Assembly: GCA_039820405.1 (NCBI GenBank)
Contig: JBCBQC010000075.1
Span: 1 to 30,994 of the forward strand
DNA from: CALLVY01 sp937899855
GTDB lineage: Bacteria > Bacteroidota > Bacteroidia > Chitinophagales > Saprospiraceae
Length of the DNA: 30,994 bases
Direction of reading: 5' to 3'
The notes beneath the pieces are model-generated. The model did no database searches and had not been told where the DNA came from. It was given only the letters and a program-made list of their open reading frames with translations. Shown piece after piece: positions 8,465 through 14,698 of this stretch; position 1 is the first letter of the stretch, and each line of letters begins with the position of its first letter. A program made the position numbers and the translations under genes.

Positions 8465-9112
8465 TCAAACCTGCCGCTCTAACTTTTCGTTTACAATCCT
8501 CAAAATTTTTCCGTGTCCGATCAATCGGGACCCCTCTCTGAACTCGAACCTCATCCGCTCCTTCAGTTTGTGCGCAAAATGGTCCACGGCCAATAGCTTG
8601 ATTTCCGCGTTCACCCGGTCACCGGGGAAAACGAGCTCTTGATTGATAAATTGCTGTTGTCCCGATGTTTGCATTTCGTCGAATGCAAATTTGATCTGAG
8701 GACGGTAGCCAGACCTCACGGGCGTGGTCCTGCCCCCCTCGGACAGATAGACCAGCTCCGCAATAAAGTCCGCTTGGCCATTTTCCGCTTCAAATTGGTG
8801 ATTGTGGAAGTATTCCCAAGCCTCGACTTCTATTTCTCCCCCCGTTATTTCCACCCCGTTTTCATCCAGCAGTCGGTACAATTGCTGAGTATTGCCGATT
8901 GGCGCTGCCCCATCCATGGCCAGGAGAAAGGTGTAGAAGGTATCGGTCAGGATGCCATCTACGATCTGCCGCATCCGTTCTCGGCCTTTTTCATCGAGAT
9001 CCAGCGATTGGATCAAACCCCCGGTCCAGCTCAAGTCTCCTTCTTCGAGGTACGACTCGGTCATGAACTTCTTCTGCTTGTAAAATTCTTTTACAAAGTC
9101 TTTCGGTTTCAT
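8465..9112 (-). CDS. Hypothetical protein with C-terminal EF-Tu domain-III-like module
   Basis: 215 residues, no signal peptide. Residues 1-105 form a helical region of unknown type (SWTGGLIQSLDLDEKGRERM, ILTDTFYTFLLAMDGAAPIG). From about 113 to the end the sequence follows domain III of elongation factor Tu: a starting strand FIAELVYLSEGGRTTPVRSGYRPQ, then LVFPGDRVNAEIKLL (the PGD turn) and MRFEFREGSRLIGHGKILRI (the REGxRxxGxGxI ending). There is no GTPase domain. It follows the small lipoprotein gene by 15 bp and is probably co-transcribed. The domain resemblance is clear by eye; a role in binding tRNA, EF-Ts or a toxin partner is speculative. Confidence 0.8.
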   Translation of the reverse strand: MKPKDFVKEFYKQKKFMTESYLEEGDLSWTGGLIQSLDLDEKGRERMRQIVDGILTDTFYTFLLAMDGAAPIGNTQQLYRLLDENGVEITGGEIEVEAWEYFHNHQFEAENGQADFIAELVYLSEGGRTTPVRSGYRPQIKFAFDEMQTSGQQQFINQELVFPGDRVNAEIKLLAVDHFAHKLKERMRFEFREGSRLIGHGKILRIVNEKLERQV

Positions 9113-9127
9113 TTGGCTGTTCTCCTA

Positions 9128-9649
9128 TTATTCGAGCGAAAGGATAAAACTCATCACCAACCCCGGCGGGATGGCATTGCACTCGTTTTTGATGGCGCGG
9201 ACGAGCGTCTGACGGTTGAGGGGCTTATCGGTGATTTTCTTTTTCTTGGCTAAGCCACAGGCGACGGCTTCTTGGTAGCGGGGATCATCTTTGCTGATTT
9301 GCTGTGGTCCCTGCTGGTCGTCCTTACCGATGAAGGAGCTGCCACATTCACAGATCGCTTTCGCAATTTTTCCGTAGTCGACTCCGGCATCATCCACCTC
9401 GGGAGGGGCGACGAGTTCTGGTTGTCCTACGGTGAGGCCATCCACCAATTCTCCTTTGCGGTCCTTGGCGGCGGCGGCGCGTTTCTCGGTCAGGTTTTGC
9501 GTTTCTGGAGTAGTGGGCGTGGCTTCATCCGGGCTGGTTTCCGTAGTGGTGGTCGCTTCCGGGGCGGGCTTCTCGGCGGCGGGGGTATCGCACTGGGTTA
9601 GCCCCAGGGTGAGGAGCAAGCAGCATAAAAATAAGGGCAATGCCTTCAT
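9128..9649 (-). CDS. Small lipoprotein with a cysteine-containing C-terminal domain
   Basis: 173 residues from the ATG at 9649. I chose this start because it places a lipoprotein signal at the N terminus (MKALPLFLCCLLLTLGLTQC, Cys 20); the frame is open 41 codons further but those residues do not look like a signal or domain. A Thr/Pro/Glu-rich linker (about 21-65) is followed by a conserved-looking domain with cysteines in AICECGSSF, EAVACGLAKKKK and IKNECNAIPPG. These could form disulfides or bind metal. The upstream neighbour (GH113) ends 132 bp away and the EF-Tu-like gene follows after 15 bp. I do not recognise the family. Confidence 0.72.
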   Translation of the reverse strand: MKALPLFLCCLLLTLGLTQCDTPAAEKPAPEATTTTETSPDEATPTTPETQNLTEKRAAAAKDRKGELVDGLTVGQPELVAPPEVDDAGVDYGKIAKAICECGSSFIGKDDQQGPQQISKDDPRYQEAVACGLAKKKKITDKPLNRQTLVRAIKNECNAIPPGLVMSFILSLE

Positions 9650-9781
9650 CGGTATTGGTTTGTGTTGATGAGATAATAATTGGACGCAAATTACGGATTC
9701 CGTGGGGATATGTAAATACCCCCTAAGAAATAGCCGTGCGGTACCCGAAAGGGGTTTCAAATAATGCGCCAATCGACGCCC

Positions 9782-10822
9782 TTAATTTTCGGCTCCGAAC
9801 CATTTGGCGAGGGTTTGCTCGCCGATTTTATCCTGGGGGGAATAGTCGCGCTCCGGGTAGCTGCTCTCTCCCTGGCGATTGGGAAACCATTTCCACAAAA
9901 AACTACCCATCCAGTAGGGTTCCTCCCAAAAGGTCTGGAAAATGGCTTCCAGGGCATTGGCCTGGGCCCGTTCGTTGACGGGGAGCCCCTTGACGGCTTT
10001 CTCCACCAGCCAGTTTTTGCCCGCGCAGCCATCCACACTCAGGTAGCCGTATTCGGTAAAGACGATGGGGCGGCCCACCCGTCGGTAAAACTGTCGGATT
10101 TGCTGGCGTTTGGGCAGCCAGGCCCGGCGCAATTCGCTTACGGTGGGGGTGGCTTTGTCGACGAGGGGAAAGTAGGCATCGATGCCGGCGTAGTCCAACT
10201 TGCGCCAAAACCGGAGGGGGACGTTCTGGTATTCGTCCCAATTGGCGGCGTAGGTGAGGGGGCCGCAGTAGATCGCTTTGATTTTGTCGACCAAGTTGAT
10301 CCAGAAGGCCGGGCGTTTTTGGAGGGCCAATTTAAATTCGGTACCGATACAGAAGAGGTCGACTTCTTCTTCGCTGGCCATTTGGGCAAAGAAGAGGATA
10401 AAGGTCTCGTATTCTTTTTCCCACTGTTTCCAGTCTGCGGATCGGTCAAAGTCGATGGCGCCGGGCCATTCTCCGGGGACGTAGAGCTGGGGCTTGAGCA
10501 GTACTTTGAGGCCGTTGCGCTTGGCCAGCTGGATGGTCTTGCGGGTACCTTCGGGGCGTTCGCCCCACCATTGGTAGCTGTTGCCACTGCGGTTGTAATT
10601 GACGGTGGCCTGGCCCACGTAGGAAAAGCCAAAGGGAACCGCCGCGACCCAGTCGACCCCAATTTGCTGGAGTCGGGGCATGGGGTCTGCTTTGAAGGGG
10701 GTAGGGGGCGCGACCAGACTGACGCCTTTCATCTTCTGGGAATCACTGGAGGGGGATACCGCCTGGCTCGCTTCTCCAAAGGGCAAGAGTACCAGCAGTA
10801 GAAATAGACCGAATAACTTCAT
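9782..10822 (-). CDS. Secreted GH113-like glycoside hydrolase (TIM barrel)
   Basis: 346 residues with a signal peptide (MKLFGLFLLLVLLPFGEA). The barrel begins at KGVSLVAPPTPF (about 32). Strand ends typical of family GH113 are visible: VLLKPQLYVPGEWPGAIDF (108-125), LFCIGTEF with putative acid/base Glu 162, YAGIDAYFPL (211-220) and RPIVFTEYGY with putative nucleophile Glu 257. The end of the barrel has the WMGSFLWKWFP segment. GH113 members include beta-mannanases, so action on mannan-like polysaccharide in the periplasm or outside the cell is plausible but unproven. An ATG three codons earlier (10831) is a possible alternative start. Confidence 0.84.
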   Translation of the reverse strand: MKLFGLFLLLVLLPFGEASQAVSPSSDSQKMKGVSLVAPPTPFKADPMPRLQQIGVDWVAAVPFGFSYVGQATVNYNRSGNSYQWWGERPEGTRKTIQLAKRNGLKVLLKPQLYVPGEWPGAIDFDRSADWKQWEKEYETFILFFAQMASEEEVDLFCIGTEFKLALQKRPAFWINLVDKIKAIYCGPLTYAANWDEYQNVPLRFWRKLDYAGIDAYFPLVDKATPTVSELRRAWLPKRQQIRQFYRRVGRPIVFTEYGYLSVDGCAGKNWLVEKAVKGLPVNERAQANALEAIFQTFWEEPYWMGSFLWKWFPNRQGESSYPERDYSPQDKIGEQTLAKWFGAEN

Positions 10823-11113
10823 GTGTAGCATATTGATAAATGAACCGGCCCCAAGTTACGAGAAGCCCCCTTGCGGCACCCTTTCCGTCCAGACAAATCA
10901 ATTATTTTTGCCATTTATTCAATAAAATAGGGGTTATAATTGCAAATTTTGAGATCTGAGCCGCCATATTTTATGGATTTTATATTTGTCGGTCCGTATT
11001 TATTGACAGATTTTTAAAAAAGTATTCAAAATGAACTTTGTTTTTGAATTTTTCAGCTTATTTATGGTTTTAATTGCATAATGTATAATAATAAGTCTTA
11101 TTGTTTAAAATAT
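10823..11113. other. AT-rich intergenic DNA upstream of the tRNA-like gene
   Basis: About 290 bp with no ORF of interest. The first 100 bp form the upstream region of the minus-strand glycosidase; a weak -7-like TAACTTGG reads toward it at 10860-10853. The rest is very AT-rich and would suit an UP-like or curved region for the consensus promoter at 11114. Confidence 0.4.
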
Positions 11114-11144
11114 TTGCATCGAATAGCCTTTTGATTTACATTTG
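11114..11144 (+). promoter_or_regulatory. Consensus Bacteroidota promoter for the tRNA-like RNA
   Basis: TTG at 11114-11116, exactly 20 nt, then TACATTTG at 11137-11144. This is the same geometry as the rpsF promoter in this window (TTG, 20 nt, TATCTTTG). Transcription should start near 11150, about 75 nt before the tRNA-like fold. No protein gene follows on this strand. Confidence 0.7.
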
Positions 11145-11191
11145 TAATATCAGTTGTGACGAAAAAAAATCTTTAGAAATCGCCGCTGCTG

Positions 11192-11209
11192 CCCACCAAA
11201 CGAGGTGGG
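11192..11209 (+). other. Leader hairpin of the tRNA-like transcript
   Basis: CCCACC, six-base loop AAACGA, GGTGGG: a perfect 6-bp stem 16 nt upstream of the 5' end of the tRNA-like structure. It is not followed by a T run, so it is not a terminator. It could shield the leader or position a processing enzyme. Confidence 0.45.
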
Positions 11210-11225
11210 ATCAAAATGACAACAC

Positions 11226-11371
11226 TGTGAGATGATGAAACAGGCAGCCATGCCCTCTTGTCTCGAGGGTGAGGATAAAGGAATAAACGCCGGATAATGG
11301 GTTGACCACTAAATTTGACTTTTTGTCCGGTAGCTAACCTCCTCGTGAAGGTTCGAATCCTTCTCTCACAG
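11226..11371 (+). ncRNA. tRNA-like RNA, type II core with a ~77-nt variable arm and anticodon-position GUC
   Basis: All parts of a tRNA can be paired by eye. Acceptor stem: TGTGAGA (11226-11232) with TCTCACA (11364-11370), 7 bp perfect. Bases 8-9 are TG. D arm: ATG/CAT with the 11-nt loop AAACAGGCAGC, which has the length and GG of leucine tRNAs. Anticodon arm: CCCTC/GAGGG with loop TTGTCTC, putting GUC at 34-36 and an unusual U at 37. T arm: GAAGG/CCTTC with the canonical loop TTCGAAT. Discriminator G, with no encoded CCA. Between anticodon and T arms lie about 77 nt. They begin and end with GAGGA/TCCTC (a normal variable-arm stem) and enclose a 64-nt insert with CCGGA/TCCGG. Promoter and terminator flank it. 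It may be a real but non-translating tRNA-like RNA or a degenerate tRNA. Confidence 0.7.
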
Positions 11372-11375
11372 CAAA

Positions 11376-11413
11376 AAAGCCCCTGTCGATACAACCGTGT
11401 CGGCGGGGGCTTT
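11376..11413 (+). terminator. Intrinsic terminator of the tRNA-like RNA
   Basis: AAAGCCCC (11376-11383) pairs with GGGGCTTT (11406-11413), and T-rich sequence (CTCTTT) follows. It begins 4 nt after the discriminator base of the tRNA-like fold, as is usual for monocistronic tRNA genes. Confidence 0.7.
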
Positions 11414-11544
11414 CTCTTTATGTCGAACCTTTTGTTCGTTTAAACGTATTGTATAAAACACTGAGCGGGGGAAAGGTAGAATTGATCGAGAAAAGTGTAG
11501 CTGGTACGAGAATTGAATTAACTTGTTTTTACCATACAGAAAGT

Positions 11545-11626
11545 AAGCAGCCCCTTCTTTTTGAAATATGAACGAATTACAACGAATTTTCAAAAAAGCT
11601 AGTGAGAGTAGTAAAAGGGGCTGCTT
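11545..11626 (+). terminator. Long inverted repeat, possible bidirectional terminator or second small RNA
   Basis: AAGCAGCCCCTT (11545-11556) is the perfect complement of AAGGGGCTGCTT (11615-11626). Inside it, CTTTTTGAAA (11557-11566) pairs with TTTTCAAAAAAG (11587-11598) allowing one extra base. The right arm runs into TTTTTATTCTTTT, so it looks like a plus-strand terminator, though its 58-nt interior is larger than usual. It also lies just past the 3' end of the minus-strand cyclase gene. A direct repeat of CGAATT occurs in the loop. Confidence 0.5.
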
Positions 11627-11692
11627 TTTATTCTTTTAGTCATTAAACTGTAGTCTTAACGACTATTTGCCGAACTCTGCTGCCTCTCCGAC

Positions 11693-13885
11693 CTATTTTT
11701 TTCGCTCCACGTAGTACATTTCTATTTCGCCCTTATTTTTTGCCGCTACCCGCCCCCGTGGGCTACACACAAACCGGTCCTTGACCAAACGGTAGGTCGC
11801 CGCCGAAATATTGACGCGCCCGACGGCTCCGCTGCTTTCCATCCGCGCTGCCGTGTTGACCGTATCTCCCCAAATGTCGTAAGCAAACTTGCGGCTCCCC
11901 ACAATCCCCGCCACCACGGGCCCCGAGTGAATACCAATCCGCGCCTCAAAGGCCGGCCGGCCCTCCCGCCGCCGCTCTGCCCCGTATTCCTGCATAAAAG
12001 CCTGCATCTCCAGGGCCGCCGCCACCAGATGCTCCGCGTGGCGCTCATCGACCTGCGGCAGGCCCGCCGCACCCATGTACGCATCCCCGATGGTCTTGAT
12101 CTTTTCCACCCCGTGGGCCGCCGTGATGCGGTCAAAAGCCCGAAAACATTCGTCCAATTCCGCCACCAATTCCTCCGCCGGAAGTATTTCCGCCACCTGG
12201 GTGAAGGACTTAAAATCCGTAAACAAGACGCTGACCGACGCGTAGTGCTGTGCCTCGGCCTTGCCCCGTTCCTTGAGTTCGCGCGCCGTTGCCGCGGGAA
12301 GAATGTTGAGCAGCAAATCCTCCGATCGCCGCTGCTCCCGCTCGATGATCTGGTTTTTTTCCGACAATTCCCGATTCGCCCGACTTTTCAAACGGTAGCG
12401 GTTGTACAAGAGCAAGGCGAGTAGCAACAAGCCCGCCGCTCCCCCCAACAGGGCCCACTGCCGCAGCGAAGCCTGGGCCAATTCCGCATCCCGAACCTGG
12501 ATCTCACTCCGCTGTCGCTCGATTTCGATTTGCTTCCGCAGATCCCCAAACAGCGCCTCCCGACGCAAGTTCAGCTTGACCCGGTCCTCACTCAAGCGCT
12601 GGTAGCGCAACTCGTCGTAGCGCTTGCGGTACTGGTAGGCCAATTGGTAGCGACCCTGCTTTTCGTACACTCGGGAGAAATCTTTGTACGCCTTTTGGAT
12701 AAATTTGGGATCGCCCAGCTCCTGCGCCAGGGCGTAGTAGCGCTCTACGTAGTCCAAAGCTTCCGACCAACGCCCCTGCCGCCGCCGCACATCACCGATT
12801 CCGTTGTACACCTCCATGGTGCCGTGGCGGTCTCCCGTGAGTCGCCGCAAATCCAGCGATTGACTCAGCCAGTAGAGGGCGCTGTCCAACTGCTGGCGCG
12901 CCGAATCCACCACCTCCCGGTCGAGGTAGTACGAGCCCCAGTTTTTGTGGAGTAGCCCGATGTTGTTGTAGCAAGCGCTGAGGCCCGTACTGTCTTCCAG
13001 GCTCTGGTACAGGTCCCGGGCCGCCCGATAATCCGCCCGGGCCTGACGAAAGAGCTGGGGGACCCGTTCCAACCGCTGCTGTTGGAGTTCGTACTCGGCG
13101 GTGGCGTCGTAGCTGTTGCCGCGGTTGAGGTAGGCGATGGCCAGCTCCCACTGATCGCCCAGGGCCCGTCGCAGCTGGAGGGCACGTTGGTGGTGGCCGA
13201 GGGCTTCGTCGAAGCGTTCGAGTTCGAGCTTGACGTTGCCCAGTAGGTCGTGGGCATTGGCCACCTCGTAGTCGTCGGCCAGGGTTTCGCTGATCAGGAG
13301 GTGATCAAAGAGGTAGTCCAGGGCTTCCGAATAATTGCCCATGGCTTCGTGGACCCGGCCGATGTTGTAACTGGCCCGGGCCATGCGAATGGTATCCTTT
13401 AGGGCTTCGCGAATTTTGAGGGAGGCGAGGAGGTCTTCCAAGGCCCCGTCGAGGTCGCCGCGTGCTTCTTTGAGGTTGCCGATATTATTGTACAAGGAGG
13501 CGACCCCTTGGCGATCGCCCAGTTGCTCGCGCAGTTGGAGGGCCGTTTCGTAGTGGGTCTGAGCAGTGGCGAGCTGTCCGTGGATGGTTTCTACGACGCC
13601 CCAATTGTTAAAGGCTTGGGCTTCGCCCTTGGTATCGCCCAAGGTTTGGGCCAGTTGGATGGCTTCCTGCAAGCGTTGTCGCGCCGTGGTGGGGCGGTCG
13701 AATTTGTATTCCCAGGCCAGGTCGTTGAGCACTTGGACCCGTTGGGTATCGGCGCCAAGTTGGGGGAGGGCTCCTTCGAGGCTATCGGCGAGTGTCGTTT
13801 GGGCGCGGAGGGGGAACCACGACCACAGCAGGGCCAGCACGCCAAAGAGGAGCCGTGTGACGGTGCGGTGGTGGTAGTTCCCCAT
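11693..13885 (-). CDS. TPR-repeat transmembrane class III adenylate cyclase
   Basis: 730 residues. Order of parts: signal peptide (about 1-28, ending FPLRAQ); a long array of TPR helices (about 40-440) with typical lines such as AQAFNNWGVVETIHGQLATAQTHYETALQ split over two repeats; a coiled stretch (about 440-475); one membrane helix (about 477-494, ALLGGAAGLLLLALLLY); a short helical linker with LLLNILP; and a class III cyclase domain (about 550-720). The domain keeps both metal aspartates (FTDF, Asp 557; IGDAYMG, Asp 601), the KIKT segment with the adenine-selecting Lys, and FAYDIWGDTVNTAARMES. These point to ATP rather than GTP. The TPR part should be periplasmic and the cyclase cytosolic, so this is a likely envelope-to-cAMP sensor. 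It follows the DUF4920 gene by 13 bp. Confidence 0.93.
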   Translation of the reverse strand: MGNYHHRTVTRLLFGVLALLWSWFPLRAQTTLADSLEGALPQLGADTQRVQVLNDLAWEYKFDRPTTARQRLQEAIQLAQTLGDTKGEAQAFNNWGVVETIHGQLATAQTHYETALQLREQLGDRQGVASLYNNIGNLKEARGDLDGALEDLLASLKIREALKDTIRMARASYNIGRVHEAMGNYSEALDYLFDHLLISETLADDYEVANAHDLLGNVKLELERFDEALGHHQRALQLRRALGDQWELAIAYLNRGNSYDATAEYELQQQRLERVPQLFRQARADYRAARDLYQSLEDSTGLSACYNNIGLLHKNWGSYYLDREVVDSARQQLDSALYWLSQSLDLRRLTGDRHGTMEVYNGIGDVRRRQGRWSEALDYVERYYALAQELGDPKFIQKAYKDFSRVYEKQGRYQLAYQYRKRYDELRYQRLSEDRVKLNLRREALFGDLRKQIEIERQRSEIQVRDAELAQASLRQWALLGGAAGLLLLALLLYNRYRLKSRANRELSEKNQIIEREQRRSEDLLLNILPAATARELKERGKAEAQHYASVSVLFTDFKSFTQVAEILPAEELVAELDECFRAFDRITAAHGVEKIKTIGDAYMGAAGLPQVDERHAEHLVAAALEMQAFMQEYGAERRREGRPAFEARIGIHSGPVVAGIVGSRKFAYDIWGDTVNTAARMESSGAVGRVNISAATYRLVKDRFVCSPRGRVAAKNKGEIEMYYVERKK

Positions 13886-13898
13886 GGGTTGGCTTTGC

Positions 13899-14447
13899 TT
13901 ACTGCTTGGCGGTTTTGAGCAACACGCCGGAGGCCATAAATTTCAATTCTTCCTGTGGTTCGGTAATCGCGGCGATGGCTTCGGCGCTTTCGCCCGCGTC
14001 TTCGGCGTAGTGGCGGAGTTCGTCCACGCTGGTCACCTCGCGAAAGGCGTAGCCGTCCAGGACCACTTCCTGTCCCGCCGCGTCGGTGGGCATGAAGAAG
14101 GCGTAGTCTTTAAATTTGACGAAGAGCTCTTCCTCCCCCTCATCGGTGGCATTGGTAAGGGTAATCCAACAACCCTTTTTCTGGCACACTTCGTCGATGC
14201 GGCCCGCCACCTTGACGCGCATGGAGTCGGCTTGGCCCATGTGCGAAGTGAGCTGGGCAAAGGGGATGGCGCCTTCGGCTTCGATTTGCTCGCCAAAGGA
14301 GAGGAACTGGCGGGCTCGGGTATTCGGGACCGCTTCGGCAGTCGTGCTGGTCCCATCGGCGGCTTGGGGGGCACTGGAATCGGGCGTATTACAGGCTGCG
14401 ATACAGAGGGCGAGCCCGAGCAGTAAACTTATTTTGCGAATGAGCAT
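13899..14447 (-). CDS. DUF4920 lipoprotein
   Basis: 182 residues with lipoprotein signal MLIRKISLLLGLALCIAAC (Cys 19) and a Ser/Thr/Ala linker. The conserved core runs from about 48: FGEQIEAEGAIPFAQL, then VAGRIDEVCQKKGCWITL with two cysteines five residues apart, then VKFKDYAFFMPTDAAGQEVVLDGYA. This is the DUF4920 pattern, whose CxKKGCWM-like motif may bind a metal or form a disulfide. It is the first gene of a two-gene unit with the TPR adenylate cyclase, so it may supply or sense the signal that the cyclase reads in the periplasm. That link is inference from spacing. Confidence 0.88.
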   Translation of the reverse strand: MLIRKISLLLGLALCIAACNTPDSSAPQAADGTSTTAEAVPNTRARQFLSFGEQIEAEGAIPFAQLTSHMGQADSMRVKVAGRIDEVCQKKGCWITLTNATDEGEEELFVKFKDYAFFMPTDAAGQEVVLDGYAFREVTSVDELRHYAEDAGESAEAIAAITEPQEELKFMASGVLLKTAKQ

Positions 14448-14490
14448 ATCTGAATTTTTTAATAAATGGGATAATGACGTTGAACCGTCG

Positions 14491-14498
14491 CAAAAGTA
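14491..14498 (-). promoter_or_regulatory. -7 box of the DUF4920-adenylate cyclase operon
   Basis: TACTTTTG on the minus strand fits TAnnTTTG and lies about 44 nt before the DUF4920 ATG. No TTG is found at the expected -33 distance, so the promoter may be weak or activator dependent. The 251-bp divergent spacer (14448-14698) is AT-rich and has no gene. Confidence 0.5.
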
Positions 14499-14698
14499 AT
14501 TCGCTTTTGACGGACGACCGTAGTAAAGGTACGACGTAGTAAAATATTTAACTTTTATTTTGGATAAAAATTAATTCAACGTGCAATATCAAGGGCTGAT
14601 TCCAGTTTATTTTAGACTTCATATCCACAAAATCGCCAATTAATACACTATGATCGGGACCATTACTTTTTTATCCACATTCCTAAATCGAATTCCAG

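Noticed and set aside
9650..9772. 41-codon N-terminal extension of the small lipoprotein
   Set aside because: It would bury a complete lipoprotein signal peptide inside the protein.
11226..11371. tmRNA or group I intron-containing tRNA
   Set aside because: The insert is only about 64 nt, lies in the variable arm rather than the anticodon loop, and has no tag reading frame or intron core, so neither fits.
11173..11394. 73-residue minus-strand frame across the tRNA-like gene
   Set aside because: It is antisense to the paired tRNA arms; such Arg-rich products are typical spurious translations of tRNA genes.
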